A DNA stretch of 64,000 nucleotides. It comes from Amycolatopsis sp. FBCC-B4732. GTDB taxonomy: Bacteria > Actinomycetota > Actinomycetes > Mycobacteriales > Pseudonocardiaceae. The notes under the pieces were generated by a model. The model was not told the origin of the DNA. It searched no databases and saw only the letters and a list, made by a program, of their open reading frames with translations. The DNA lies in NCBI RefSeq assembly GCF_023008405.1, contig NZ_CP095376.1:4984001-5048000 (forward strand), written 5' to 3'. Positions 14,697 to 23,945 of this stretch are shown here, piece after piece; positions within the stretch are counted from its first letter, which is position 1; each line of letters starts with the position of its first letter. Both the position numbers and the translations under genes were made by a program.

Positions 14697-15404
14697 ATGG
14701 CGAGGTCCCTGACCGACGAAGCGATCGACCGGATCCGGGAGTTCGTCCGCTCCGGCCGGTTCCCGGCGGGTTCGCGGCTGCCGCCCGAGCACGAGCTGGC
14801 CGCCGAACTCGGGATTTCCCGCAGTCCCACGCGGGAAGCCGTCAAGGCGCTGGCGCTGGCGCGAGTCCTCGAAGTGCGCCGCGGCGACGGCACCTACGTC
14901 ACCAGCCTCGCGCCCGGCCTGCTGCTGGAAGGCCTCGGCAACGCGGTCTCGCTCATGCAGGACGGCACCGTGCTGGAGCTGACCGAGGTGCGGCGGCTCC
15001 TGGAACCGGCGGCCACCGGCCTCGCCGCCACCCGGATCACCGACGACCGGCTGCGGACCGTGGCCGAGCTGCTCGACGCGATGCAGGAAGCGGTCGAAGA
15101 CGTCGAGCGCTTGACCGTGCTCGACGCCGCCTTCCACCGCGAGGTGATCACCGCCGCGGGCAACGAGACCCTGACCGCCCTGCTCGACGGCATTTCCTCG
15201 CGGACGCTGCGCGCGCGGATCTGGCGCGGCACCGTCGACCGGGGCGCCACGCACGAGACCTTGTCCCAGCACCAGGCGATCTACGACGCGCTGGCCGGCC
15301 GCGACCCCGCCGTGGCCACCGCCGCCGCGCTGATGCACGTGGACACGTCCGAGCGCTGGCTGCGCGACCACCTGGCCGAGCTGCGAACCCTGGACGACGC
15401 TTAG
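14697..15404 (+). CDS. FadR-type GntR transcriptional regulator of the fuconate/ABC locus
   Basis: A 235-aa regulator. Residues 6-75 are a GntR winged helix (FPAGSRLPPEHELAAELGIS, then RSPTREAVKALALARVLEVR); about 90-225 is an FCD domain with the metal-site pattern DAAFHREV plus later His residues (THETLSQHQAI and MHVDTSE). The ATG follows GAGGAG. It is clearly different in sequence from the 1904 and 29136 regulators. Its own promoter carries CATACGTCTG, and the same box lies twice between the L-fuconate dehydratase and the divergent transporter operon, so it is likely the repressor of that locus, released by a sugar acid. Confidence 0.9.
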   Translation: MARSLTDEAIDRIREFVRSGRFPAGSRLPPEHELAAELGISRSPTREAVKALALARVLEVRRGDGTYVTSLAPGLLLEGLGNAVSLMQDGTVLELTEVRRLLEPAATGLAATRITDDRLRTVAELLDAMQEAVEDVERLTVLDAAFHREVITAAGNETLTALLDGISSRTLRARIWRGTVDRGATHETLSQHQAIYDALAGRDPAVATAAALMHVDTSERWLRDHLAELRTLDDA

Positions 15405-15467
15405 CGGGTGCCGGCGGCGCGGAGCCGGCAGTTGGTCATCGAGTCTCACGGCTTCTGACCTGCTCGA

Positions 15468-15902
15468 ATGATCGAAGACGGCCCGACGGTCCACGTGGGA
15501 GATCCCGGACCACGACCGGTTCACCTGCTCCTGTCCGAGCCGGCGAGGCCGTTCGGGAAGGATCCCGCGCTCGACTTCCTGGTGAAACCCCGCGGGCCAC
15601 GGGTGAGCGTCGAGACCCGGGTGCGGACGTGGGACGGCGACGGCCTCGACGCCTTCCTCGCCACGCTGGCCGAGGACTTCCGCGGCGGGGAAGGGGCGCG
15701 CGCCTGGCATTCCCTGGAACACGACCTGACGATCTCGGCGGAACACCGCTCCGGCGGCCACGTCCACCTGACGTGGGGCATCCACGACCGGCCGCCGGCC
15801 GAGGAGTGGCGCTTCGAGACCACCACCGTGCACGCGGCCGGTGAGGAGATGCGCACCCTCGCCGCCGAAGTCCGCACCTTCCTCGCGAGCGTGGTCGGGT
15901 AG
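15468..15902 (+). CDS. Conserved hypothetical protein (DUF6228-like)
   Basis: A 144-aa cytosolic protein without signal or membrane segments. It has alternating beta-strands (VHLLLSEPARPF, VSVETRVRTWDGDGLDAFLATLAEDF, HVHLTWGIHD) and a C-terminal helix, and resembles small actinobacterial proteins grouped as DUF6228. No function is known. No clear ribosome site precedes the ATG. It is convergent with the ABC permease gene (18 bp between stops) and appears unrelated to the transport locus. Confidence 0.7.
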   Translation: MIEDGPTVHVGDPGPRPVHLLLSEPARPFGKDPALDFLVKPRGPRVSVETRVRTWDGDGLDAFLATLAEDFRGGEGARAWHSLEHDLTISAEHRSGGHVHLTWGIHDRPPAEEWRFETTTVHAAGEEMRTLAAEVRTFLASVVG

Positions 15903-15920
15903 CCACGGCGAGACCGCCTC

Positions 15921-16946
15921 TCAACCCTGCCGTTTACCGCTGGTGATGCGGGACATCACCAGCGCCACCAGGATGATCGTGCCGTTGAGCGCCCCGATCC
16001 ACTGCGCGGGCACGCCGGCCAGCGTGAGCACGTTCTGGATCATGTACAGCAGCAGGATCCCGGTGAAGGCGCCGAACACGGTGCCCCGGCCGCCGTTCAG
16101 GCTGACGCCGCCGATGACCGCCGCGGCGAAGACCGTGAAGATGTAGCCGTTGCCCTGGCCGGCGGCCACCGAAGCGAGCCGGCCCGAAAGCAGCAGCCCG
16201 CCGAGCGCGGCCAGCACGCTCGCGCCGACGAGGACGATCCACACGATGCGGTCGGTCCGGATCCCGCCGGCCTTCGCCGCGTCTTCGTTGCCGCCGATCG
16301 CGTAGAGGCTGCGGCCGAACCGGGTGTACCCGAGCAGCACGACACCGCCGGCGAACAGCAGCACGCAGATCCAGATGGAGGCCGGGATCCCGGCCCACAG
16401 CGTGGTGCCGAGGTAGAGCATCGACTCGGGCATGCCGAAGAACGTCTGGCCGCCGGAGATCCCGGTGAGCAGGCCGCGCAGCACGATCAGCATGCCGAGG
16501 GTGACCACGAACCCGCTCAGCCCGAACCGGACGATCAGCAGGGCGTTGAGGACCCCGACCAGCACGCCGACCGCGAGCACCACGGGAACCGCGGTCCACG
16601 AGGGCAGGAGGCCGAGCGAGTGGCCGCCCTCGATCGTCAGCCAGGCCGCGACGCCGGGCGCCAGGCCGAAAGTGGATTCGAGCGACAGGTCCATCTTGCC
16701 CACGACCAGGACGAGGGTCTGCGCCAGCACCAGCAACGCGATCTCCGACATGGTCTGCAGGATGTTGAGCACGTTGTCGTACTGCAGGAACACCGGGTTC
16801 ACCAGCTGGCCGACCACGGCGATCGCGAGGATCCCGGGCACCAGGGCGAAGTCGCGCAGGCGGGCGAAAGCGATACGCCGTGGCGGTCGCGCGGCAGCGG
16901 ATCCGGTCCGTGCCGCGGCACGCAACGCGGTGGGGCTCTCAGGCAT
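15921..16946 (-). CDS. Sugar ABC transporter permease (RbsC-like)
   Basis: A 341-aa membrane protein of the CUT2 permease family with about eight to ten membrane segments and the family pattern GKMDLSLESTFGLAPG, FVVTLGMLIVLRGLLTGISGG, AIGGNEDAAKAGGI and GGVSLNGGRGTVFGAF. It forms the channel of a ribose/fucose-type importer with the ATPase and binding protein just upstream. Its ATG overlaps the ATPase stop by 8 nt. It is last in the operon that starts with L-fuconate dehydratase, so the substrate is probably L-fucose or a related deoxysugar; this is inferred from context. Confidence 0.92.
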   Translation of the reverse strand: MPESPTALRAAARTGSAAARPPRRIAFARLRDFALVPGILAIAVVGQLVNPVFLQYDNVLNILQTMSEIALLVLAQTLVLVVGKMDLSLESTFGLAPGVAAWLTIEGGHSLGLLPSWTAVPVVLAVGVLVGVLNALLIVRFGLSGFVVTLGMLIVLRGLLTGISGGQTFFGMPESMLYLGTTLWAGIPASIWICVLLFAGGVVLLGYTRFGRSLYAIGGNEDAAKAGGIRTDRIVWIVLVGASVLAALGGLLLSGRLASVAAGQGNGYIFTVFAAAVIGGVSLNGGRGTVFGAFTGILLLYMIQNVLTLAGVPAQWIGALNGTIILVALVMSRITSGKRQG

Positions 16947-18435
16947 CGAGGTCGACTCCTTCCATGGCGGCCACGACCTCGTGGTCCCGCCAGCCGGCGG
17001 CCAGCCCGGTGGTGAGCCGGCCGTGGACCAGCACCAGCACGCGGTCGCAGAGACGCAGGTCGTCCAGCTCGTCCGACGCGATCAGCACCGCGGTGCCCCC
17101 GGCCGCGGCTTCGGCCACCTTGCCGAGGAGGAATTCCTTCGACCGCACGTCCACGCCCGCGGTCGGGGTGATCAGCACCAGCACCCGGGGATCACCGGCG
17201 AGGGCCCGCGCCATGACGACCTTCTGCTGGTTGCCGCCCGACAACGCCGACACCGCGAGCCCGGGGCCGGGTGTCTTCACCTCGAGCCGGTCGATCATCG
17301 TCCCGGCCAGCCGGTCGCGAAGCCCGGACCGGACGAAGATGCCCGGGCCGAGCCGGTCCATGACGGACAACGTGGTGTTGTCCGCGACCGACATCCCGGG
17401 CACGAGCCCCTGGTGGTGGCGGTCTTCCGGGACGAAGCCGAGCCCGGCGGCGAGTGCCGCCGGGACGTCGCCGGGGCGGGGGCGGTGGTCACCGACGTCG
17501 ACGGTGCCCGAATCGGCCGCCCGCAGTCCGGCGAGCGTTTCGGCGACCTCGGTCTTGCCGCTGCCGCCGGCGCCGGCCAGGCCGACGATCTCGCCGGGCG
17601 CGACTTCGAAGGACACGTCCGCGTAGTGCGGGGCGAGGCTCAGCTCGCGCACCCGGAGCACGGCCGGGCCGGGCCGCGCCGACGACACGCGTTCTTCGGC
17701 CACGACGGCGTTCTCGCCGGTCATCGCCGCGACGAGGTCGGGCTTCGGCAGGTCGGCGACCGGGGCGGTGAGGACGTGGCGGGCGTCGCGGTAGACCGTG
17801 ACCGTGTCGCAGATGTCGTAGACCTCCTGCAGGTGGTGGCTGATGAACAGGAACGTCACGCCCTGGCGCTGCAGCTCGGCGATGTGGCCGAACAGCCGGG
17901 TGATGGCGCCGCCGTCCAGCTGCGCGGTCGGCTCGTCGAGGATGACGAACCGCGCGCCGAAGGACAGCGATCGGGCGATCTCGATGAACTGCCTTTGCTC
18001 TACGCCGAGCTCCCCCGCCGGCCGGCGGACGTCGACGTCCACCGACCAGCGTTCGAGCAGCTGGGTGGCCGCCCGCCGCACCGCGGACCAGCGCACGAAC
18101 CCGCGCAGCGTCTCCTGCCGGTTCAGGAACAGGTTCTCCGCCACCGAAAGGTCCGGGATGATCGTCGAGCGCTGGTACACGCAGGCGACCCGCGACCGCC
18201 AGCCGTCCCGTTCGGACAGCCGGGGCACGGGCTCGCCGTTCATCAGCAGCGATCCGGAGTCCGGCGCGGTCAGGCCGGTGAGGACGGCGACGAGCGTCGA
18301 CTTCCCGGCGCCATTGCGGCCGACGAGGGCGTGCGTCTGTCCCGGTAGGACGGTGAGGTCGGCGTGGTCCAGCGCGGTGGTGGCGCCGTAGCGCTTGACC
18401 ACCTGCCGCGCTTCGACGACGGGCACCGTGCTCAT
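16939..18435 (-). CDS. Sugar ABC transporter ATP-binding protein, two-domain (RbsA-like)
   Basis: A 498-aa protein with two ABC cassettes as in RbsA/XylG. Domain 1 (about 5-240) has Walker A GRNGAGKST, a signature region where ELGVEQRQFIEIARSL replaces the usual LSGGQ start, and Walker B FVILDEPTA. Domain 2 (about 255-495) has a weaker Walker A (GAGGSGKTE), signature SGGNQQKVVMARAL and the RbsA-like VLVLITPTAGVDV where the usual LDEPT is replaced. Degenerate second sites are common in this family. The ATG at 18435 is chosen because AAGGAGG ends 5 nt before it. It powers the adjacent permease and binding protein. Confidence 0.92.
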   Translation of the reverse strand: MSTVPVVEARQVVKRYGATTALDHADLTVLPGQTHALVGRNGAGKSTLVAVLTGLTAPDSGSLLMNGEPVPRLSERDGWRSRVACVYQRSTIIPDLSVAENLFLNRQETLRGFVRWSAVRRAATQLLERWSVDVDVRRPAGELGVEQRQFIEIARSLSFGARFVILDEPTAQLDGGAITRLFGHIAELQRQGVTFLFISHHLQEVYDICDTVTVYRDARHVLTAPVADLPKPDLVAAMTGENAVVAEERVSSARPGPAVLRVRELSLAPHYADVSFEVAPGEIVGLAGAGGSGKTEVAETLAGLRAADSGTVDVGDHRPRPGDVPAALAAGLGFVPEDRHHQGLVPGMSVADNTTLSVMDRLGPGIFVRSGLRDRLAGTMIDRLEVKTPGPGLAVSALSGGNQQKVVMARALAGDPRVLVLITPTAGVDVRSKEFLLGKVAEAAAGGTAVLIASDELDDLRLCDRVLVLVHGRLTTGLAAGWRDHEVVAAMEGVDLDA

Positions 18436-18457
18436 GGTCACCTCCTTCCCGAGGCGG

Positions 18458-19504
18458 TCAGCTCTTGCTGTTGCCCCACAAGGACTTGTCGTCGACCTTG
18501 ACGCTGGCCACCGGCCCGAAGACCGCGCCGTCGGCGGTGACCAGCGGCGCGGCCAGCTGGTCCTCCATCAGGCCGTCGCGCACGGCCACGATGGTGCTGT
18601 CGTGGTCGGTCCGGCCCGGCACCGGCTTCTTGCCGTCGATCGCGTCCTTGACGTACTGCAACGCGTACTGGGCGAACAGGTCCGCGGGCTGGGACACCGT
18701 CGCGTCCATTTCGCCGGCCCGGATCTTCTCGAGCTCCTCGGGAATACCGTCGTTGGACACGACGAACACGTGCTTCGGATCGGACGGCGGCACGAGCAGG
18801 CCCCGCTGCTTCAGCAGCTGCAGCGTCCCGGAAAGCGCGAAGCTGGACTGCATGTAGACGCCCTTGATGTCCGGGTTCGCGGTCAGCCGCGTCTGCAGTT
18901 TCTGGGCCGCGGTGCCGGCGTCCCAGTTGGTGGCTTCGCCGAACACCGTGACGGCGGGGAAGTTCTGCTTCATGCAGTCGTCGAAGGCCTCGGTGCGGTC
19001 GCGCCCGTTGATCGAGGCGAGGTCGCCCTGCAGCATCACGACCTTGCCGCGGCCGCCGAGCTTCGTGCCGAGGAACCGGCACGCCTTTTCCCCGTAGGCG
19101 CGGTTGTCCGCCCGGACGACCATGTAGACGTTCCCCTGGTCGGGTCGGGTGTCGACGGACACGACCGGGATCTTCTTTGCCGCCAGCTGCTGCAGCGTCG
19201 GGATGATGGCCGCGGTGTCCTGCGGCGCCATGACGACACCCTTGACGCCCTGGCTGATCATCGTCTGCACGTTGGCGGTCAGCGTGGCGACGTCGTTCTG
19301 CGAGTTCGTCGTCTTGAGGTCGAGCCCGAACCGCCCGGCGAACTGGGGCACGTACTTGATGTAGGCGTTCCAGAAGTCGGTGTCCGAGCGCGGGTAGTCG
19401 ACGCCGACGACGGTGCCGCCGGACGCCGTCGTGCCGCCGCTGCTGCAGCCGGCGAGCACGCCGGCCGCGACGAGCGCGACGGTGCACAGGTAGCGGATCT
19501 TCAT
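18458..19504 (-). CDS. Sugar ABC transporter substrate-binding lipoprotein
   Basis: A 348-aa periplasmic-binding-protein type 1 (Peripla_BP_4) lipoprotein. The signal peptide ends in the lipobox LAGC (about Cys20). The mature protein has two Rossmann lobes (TVVGVDYPRSDTDFWNAYIKY, KGVVMAPQDTAAIIPTLQQL, VVSVDTRPD, KGVYMQSSFA and VVSNDGIPEELEKI). It captures the sugar at the membrane surface for the RbsA/RbsC-like pair. It lies 46 bp downstream of the fuconate dehydratase and 22 bp upstream of the ATPase. Confidence 0.92.
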   Translation of the reverse strand: MKIRYLCTVALVAAGVLAGCSSGGTTASGGTVVGVDYPRSDTDFWNAYIKYVPQFAGRFGLDLKTTNSQNDVATLTANVQTMISQGVKGVVMAPQDTAAIIPTLQQLAAKKIPVVSVDTRPDQGNVYMVVRADNRAYGEKACRFLGTKLGGRGKVVMLQGDLASINGRDRTEAFDDCMKQNFPAVTVFGEATNWDAGTAAQKLQTRLTANPDIKGVYMQSSFALSGTLQLLKQRGLLVPPSDPKHVFVVSNDGIPEELEKIRAGEMDATVSQPADLFAQYALQYVKDAIDGKKPVPGRTDHDSTIVAVRDGLMEDQLAAPLVTADGAVFGPVASVKVDDKSLWGNSKS

Positions 19505-19550
19505 GACCTCTCCTCGTTGACGGGCTGCGGACGGGTGTGCGGGCCGGTGC

Positions 19551-20888
19551 TCATGCGACCACCACCGCTTCTTCTTGCCAGGCCGGACCGTCGGGGTACC
19601 GGTAGCGCGCGAGGGATCCGGGGTGCAGCCGGGCGCCGAGGCCGGGCCGCTCCGGAGCCAGGTACCTCCCGCGCTCGACCCGCACCGGGTCGACGAAGTG
19701 CTCGTGCAGGTGGTCCACGTACTCGATGACGCGGTCGTGCCGCGTCCCGCTCACCGCGACGAAGTCGAACATCGCCAGGTGCTGCACCATTTCGCACAGC
19801 CCGACCCCGCCGGCGTGCGGGCACACCGGCACGCCGAACTTCGCGGCCAGCAACAGGATCGCGATGTTCTCGGTGACGCCGGCGACCCGGCTCGCGTCGA
19901 GCTGCAGGACGTCGATCGCCTCCGCCTGCAGCAGCTGCTTGAACATCACCGCGTTGTGCGTGTGCTCCCCGGTGGCCACCTTGATCGGCGCGACCGCCCG
20001 GCGGATCGCGGCGTGGCCGAGCACGTCGTCGGGTGAGGTCGGCTCTTCGATCCAGTACGGGTCGAACTCCGCCAGCGGCCGCAGCCACGCGATGGCCTGG
20101 TCGACACCCCAGACCTGGTTGGCGTCGATGGCGATCCGCACGTCCGGGCCGACCACCTCGCGGGCCAGCCGGAGCCGCCGGACGTCCTCGTCGAGGTCGG
20201 CCCCGACCTTGAGCTTGATCTGGGTGAACCCGGCCTCGACCGCCTCCGCCGCGAGCGCCGCGAGCTTCTCCGGCGCGTAGCCGAGCCAGCCGGGAGTCGT
20301 GGTGTAGGCGGGATAACCCGACGCGAGCAGCTCGGCCTGCCGCGCGGCCCGGCCGGGTTCGGCGCGACGGAGGATGTCGAGGGCCTCGTCCCGGGTAAGC
20401 GCTTCCCGCAGGTACCGGAAGTCGACCAGGTCGACCAGGTCCGCCGGCGGCAGCCCGGCGAGCAGCCGCCAGACCGGCTTGCCTTCGCGGCGCGCCCGCA
20501 GGTCCCACACGGCGTTGACGATCGCCGCCGCCGCCATGTGGATCGCGCCCTTGTCGGGGCCCAGCCACCGGAGCTGGCTGTCGCCGGTGAGGCGGCGCGA
20601 GAAACCGCCGAGATCGGCGAGCGCGTCCTCGACCGGCATCCCCGCGACCAGCGGCACCAGGGCCCGGACGGCGGCGACCTGCACGTCGTTGCCGCGGCCG
20701 ACGGTGAACGCGAGGCCGTACCCCTCCTCCCCCGTGCTCGTGCGGATGGTCACGTAGGCGGCGGAGTAGTCGGGTTCCGGGTTCATCGCGTCGGAACCGT
20801 CCAGGCTCAGCGACGTCGGGAAGCGGACGTCGACGGCTTCGATCGCGCTGATCACCTCGGGCAAGGTCGCCACCTCTCCCTCGAACAC
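19551..20888 (-). CDS. L-fuconate dehydratase (enolase superfamily)
   Basis: A protein of up to 445 aa of the mandelate racemase/enolase superfamily. The N-terminal [20 protein letters not shown] and the C-terminal [14 protein letters not shown] are hallmarks of L-fuconate dehydratase. The barrel shows the KLKVG lysine base, the metal ligands in [17 protein letters not shown] and TGEH, and the His of HAGG. It converts L-fuconate to 2-keto-3-deoxy-L-fuconate in the non-phosphorylating L-fucose pathway. The start is uncertain: GTG 20888 opens the frame, while a TTG at 20864 has a better-placed GGAGAGG and a GTG at 20855 fits the family length. It is first in the operon with one ABC importer, divergent from a second. 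Confidence 0.9.
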   Translation of the reverse strand: MFEGEVATLPEVISAIEAVDVRFPTSLSLDGSDAMNPEPDYSAAYVTIRTSTGEEGYGLAFTVGRGNDVQVAAVRALVPLVAGMPVEDALADLGGFSRRLTGDSQLRWLGPDKGAIHMAAAAIVNAVWDLRARREGKPVWRLLAGLPPADLVDLVDFRYLREALTRDEALDILRRAEPGRAARQAELLASGYPAYTTTPGWLGYAPEKLAALAAEAVEAGFTQIKLKVGADLDEDVRRLRLAREVVGPDVRIAIDANQVWGVDQAIAWLRPLAEFDPYWIEEPTSPDDVLGHAAIRRAVAPIKVATGEHTHNAVMFKQLLQAEAIDVLQLDASRVAGVTENIAILLLAAKFGVPVCPHAGGVGLCEMVQHLAMFDFVAVSGTRHDRVIEYVDHLHEHFVDPVRVERGRYLAPERPGLGARLHPGSLARYRYPDGPAWQEEAVVVA

Positions 20889-20901
20889 CTCGGACAGACA
20901 A

Positions 20902-20911
20902 CATACGTATG
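20902..20911. promoter_or_regulatory. GntR operator proximal to the fuconate dehydratase
   Basis: CATACGTATG, a perfect 10-bp palindrome 13 bp upstream of the fuconate dehydratase frame. It matches the CATACGTCTG boxes at 14580 and 20977 at nine of ten bases. Probably the repressor site for the leftward operon. Confidence 0.65.
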
Positions 20912-20972
20912 GCTACGCTTCCGCCGCCAGAAAGTCCAGAAGCAAGGTAGCGTCCGCAAAAGTCTGGTCGAG

Positions 20973-20986
20973 ACATCATACGTCTG
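20973..20986. promoter_or_regulatory. GntR operator proximal to the second sugar ABC operon
   Basis: ACATCATACGTCTG, identical over 14 bp to the sequence in the promoter of the GntR gene at 14576-14589. It lies 77 bp before the rightward transporter start. Together with 20902 it ties both transporters and the dehydratase to that regulator. Confidence 0.7.
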
Positions 20987-21062
20987 CTACCGTTTTTGAC
21001 GCCTCACCGCGAGAGACCCGTCGTAGCCGAAGCACTGCCGCTGAGATGGATTCGGGGTCACC

Positions 21063-22151
21063 ATGACAGCTGGAACAGGCACTTCCCGGAGATCCGCGCT
21101 CAAGTACCTGGGGGCCGGGGGCGTGGCCGCGAGCGCGCTGCTCACCGCGTGCACGAGCGTCCAAGAAGGCCAGAACGGGGGCCGGTCCGGGCCCTTCCCG
21201 GGCACACCGCAGTGGCGGTTCGTGTTCGTCAACCACGTCACCACGAACTCGTTCTTCGTGCCGACGCGAACCGGCCTCGCCGACGCCGCGGCCCTGCTCG
21301 GGGTGCCCGAGCCACAGTGGACCGGCTCGGAGAACGGCAACGTCGCCCAGATGGCGAGCGCCATGGAGACCGCGATCACCGGCAAGGCCGACGGGATCGC
21401 CGTGGCCCTGACCGACGACAACGCGTTCGTCGACCTCACCAAACGCGCGCTGGGCCAAGGCATTCCCGTGATCGCCTACAACGCCGACGCGGCCGGCAAC
21501 TACCCGCTGACCTACGTCGGCCAGGACCTGTACCTGTCCGGTTTCCGGATGGGGCAGCGCATCGCGCAGAAGGTCACCTCCGGCGACATCCTGGTCGGCA
21601 TCTCCCAGCCGGGCGGCAACAACGTCCAGCCGCGGCTCGACGGCATCACCGACGCCCTCAAGCAGGCCGCGCCCGGCGTGCGCGTCCAGTCGGTGAACAC
21701 CGGCGCCGAGCAGGCCGGTGAGCTCAACGCGATGACCGCCGCCTACACCGGGAACACCGCGGCCAAAGGGATCTACGCGGTCGACGCGGGCAGCACCGCC
21801 GCGTGCGCGAAGCTCATCGCCGACCGCGGCCTGACCGGCAAGATCGGCGGCGGCGGGTTCGACCTGCTCGACGACACGGTCACCGGGGTGCAGGCCGGCG
21901 CGCTCGACTTCACCATCGACCAGTCCCCGTACCTGCAGGGCTTCCTGTCGGTGCTCTACCTGTACCTGTTCCGGCTGTCCGGCACGCTGGTCGCGCCGCC
22001 GGTCACCGACACCGGCCTCACGTTCGTCACCAAGGAGAACGTCAGCCCGTACGCGACGGCCAAGAGCCGGTTCGAAGGCGGCGACAACAAGGACGTGATC
22101 GCGATGCCGGGCTCGATCCCGCTGCCGCCCGCGTCGGTGCTGAGCCGGTAG
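21063..22151 (+). CDS. Sugar ABC transporter substrate-binding protein (Tat-type lipoprotein)
   Basis: A 362-aa Peripla_BP_4 protein. The signal has a twin-arginine (SRRSALKYLGAG) and ends with a lipobox-like LLTAC (Cys near residue 30), so it is probably a Tat-exported lipoprotein. The two-lobe sugar-binding fold shows FVFVNHVTTNSFF, ADGIAVALTDDNAFVDL, IPVIAYNADA and FDLLDDTVTGVQAG. It is first in a three-gene importer operon divergent from the fuconate dehydratase operon and shares its operator region, so it likely imports a related sugar, for example a second deoxysugar or its lactone. Confidence 0.92.
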   Translation: MTAGTGTSRRSALKYLGAGGVAASALLTACTSVQEGQNGGRSGPFPGTPQWRFVFVNHVTTNSFFVPTRTGLADAAALLGVPEPQWTGSENGNVAQMASAMETAITGKADGIAVALTDDNAFVDLTKRALGQGIPVIAYNADAAGNYPLTYVGQDLYLSGFRMGQRIAQKVTSGDILVGISQPGGNNVQPRLDGITDALKQAAPGVRVQSVNTGAEQAGELNAMTAAYTGNTAAKGIYAVDAGSTAACAKLIADRGLTGKIGGGGFDLLDDTVTGVQAGALDFTIDQSPYLQGFLSVLYLYLFRLSGTLVAPPVTDTGLTFVTKENVSPYATAKSRFEGGDNKDVIAMPGSIPLPPASVLSR

Positions 22152-22163
22152 CGGGGCGACGAC

Positions 22164-23132
22164 GTGAGATCGCTGCTGCTCGGCGTGATGCGGGTCAAGG
22201 AACTGAGCATCCTGCTGGTCACGATCGCCGCCGGGATCTACTTCACGGTGACGACCGGCGCGTTCGACTCCGTGGACAACTACCAGACGATCGCGCAGTA
22301 CGTGGCCCCGTGGTCGATCATCGCCGCGGGGCAGGTGATGCTGCTGATCTGCGGCGAAATCGACCTGTCCGCCGGGTTCGTCTTCACCCTGTCGCCGTTC
22401 CTGCTGATGCAGTTCTTCGTCAACGGCTGGCCGCTGTGGCTCGCGCTGCTCGCCGCGATCGTGCTGTGCGCGCTGATCGGCGTGGTGAACGGGCTGATCC
22501 GGACCGTGCTGACGATCCCGTCCTTCATCACCACCCTCGGCATGGCGTTCCTGTTGCAGGGCTTGGTGCTCGTCATCTCCAACGCCCGGCCGGTCGGGGC
22601 GCCGAAGGACAGCGCGGTGCTCGAGGTGTTCGGCGGCGCGCGCTGGACCGAGTTCCTGTGGGCGATCGGCGTGGTCGTCGTGATGCAGGTGGTGCTCTCG
22701 GCGACGCGCTTCGGCATCCACACGCAGGCCACCGGCGGCAATCCGGTCGGCGCCGCGGAGTCCGGTATCCCGGTCAACCGGGTGAAGGTGGTCAACTTCG
22801 CGGTCACCAGCACCCTGGCCGGGCTCGCCGGCATCCTGCAGGGCACCCGGGTCGGCTCGTACGACCCGACGAACGGGGGGTTCACGACGATGTTCTTCGC
22901 GGTGGCGGCGGCCGTCATCGGCGGGACGGCGCTGCTCGGCGGATCGGGGACGGTGGCCGGCGCGTTCCTGGGCGCGCTGCTGCTCGGCATCGTGTTCGAC
23001 GGGTTCAACCTGACCGGGATCAGCGCGAACGCGTTCAACGTCGTGCTCGGCGCCGCCATCCTGGGCGCGATGGTGCTGAACGTGACGCTGATCGTGGTGC
23101 GCAAACGCGTCGGCTCCCGGGAGGTGGCATGA
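22164..23132 (+). CDS. Sugar ABC transporter permease (CUT2 family)
   Basis: A 322-aa integral membrane protein with about nine hydrophobic segments and family motifs: ICGEIDLSAGFVFTLSPF, IPSFITTLGMAFLLQGL, TGGNPVGAAESGIPV and GGTALLGGSGTVAGAFLGA. The GTG start lies 12 bp after the binding-protein stop. It pairs with the single-domain ATPase whose ATG overlaps this stop (ATGA). It is distinct in sequence from the RbsC-like permease at 15.9 kb, so the locus has two separate importers rather than a duplication. Confidence 0.92.
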   Translation: MRSLLLGVMRVKELSILLVTIAAGIYFTVTTGAFDSVDNYQTIAQYVAPWSIIAAGQVMLLICGEIDLSAGFVFTLSPFLLMQFFVNGWPLWLALLAAIVLCALIGVVNGLIRTVLTIPSFITTLGMAFLLQGLVLVISNARPVGAPKDSAVLEVFGGARWTEFLWAIGVVVVMQVVLSATRFGIHTQATGGNPVGAAESGIPVNRVKVVNFAVTSTLAGLAGILQGTRVGSYDPTNGGFTTMFFAVAAAVIGGTALLGGSGTVAGAFLGALLLGIVFDGFNLTGISANAFNVVLGAAILGAMVLNVTLIVVRKRVGSREVA

Positions 23133-23881
23133 CCGACGTCATCCGTGCCGAAGGCATCAGCAAGAGCTTCGGGCCGGTCGCCGCGCTCACCGACATTTCC
23201 CTGCACGTGGGGCGCGGCGAAATCCTCGGGCTCATCGGGGACAACGGCGCGGGCAAGTCGACGCTGATCAAGATCCTCACCGGCTACCACCAGCCCGACG
23301 GCGGCCGTCTCCTGTTCGAGGGCGAGCCGGTGACGCTGAAGTCGGTGGTGCACGCGAGGTCGCTGGGCATCGAGACGGTGTTCCAGGACCTGGCGATGGT
23401 CGACGACCTGCCCGTCTACCTGAACCTGCACCTCAACCGCGAGCTGACGCACCGCCCGCTGCCGTTCCTGCGGCGCGGGGAGATGAAGCGCCGCGCCCGC
23501 GAGGCGCTCGACTCGATCGGCATCAGCATCCCCTCGGTGACCACCGAGGTCGGCATGCTCTCCGGCGGCCAGCGGCAGGCGATCGCGGTCGCGAGGTCGG
23601 TGTATTCGAACGCGAAGCTGCTGCTGCTCGACGAGCCGCTCGCCGCGATGGGCGCCAAGGAGAGCGCGGTGATCCTGCGCCTGCTGCAGGAACTGAAGCA
23701 GCGCGGGGACATCGCGATCATCCTCATCGCCCACAACTACGGCCAGGTGGTGGACATCTGCGACCGGGTGAACCTGGTGCAGCACGGGGAAATCACGTTC
23801 GACCGGGCATCCGCGGACACGTCGGTGGCCGAGCTGCTGGAGCTGGTGAACGCGGAGTACCGCCTCGGCGGCGGCCAGTAG
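23129..23881 (+). CDS. Sugar ABC transporter ATP-binding protein, single-domain (FrcA-like)
   Basis: A 250-aa ATPase with one ABC cassette: Walker A GDNGAGKST (residues 38-46), signature LSGGQRQAIAVARS, Walker B LLLLDEPLAAMG, and the switch His in ILIAHNYGQV. The ATG at 23129 overlaps the permease stop. Single-cassette ATPases serve some CUT2 importers such as the fructose Frc type, acting as homodimers, in contrast to the double-cassette ATPase in the neighbouring operon. The frame is open far upstream but that is antiphase to the permease. Confidence 0.92.
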   Translation: MTDVIRAEGISKSFGPVAALTDISLHVGRGEILGLIGDNGAGKSTLIKILTGYHQPDGGRLLFEGEPVTLKSVVHARSLGIETVFQDLAMVDDLPVYLNLHLNRELTHRPLPFLRRGEMKRRAREALDSIGISIPSVTTEVGMLSGGQRQAIAVARSVYSNAKLLLLDEPLAAMGAKESAVILRLLQELKQRGDIAIILIAHNYGQVVDICDRVNLVQHGEITFDRASADTSVAELLELVNAEYRLGGGQ

Positions 23882-23945
23882 ACCGGGCGACGGCAAGGGC
23901 GGATGTGGCCCGCTCCCCCGCTCGCGGACGGCCGCCACGGCCGGG

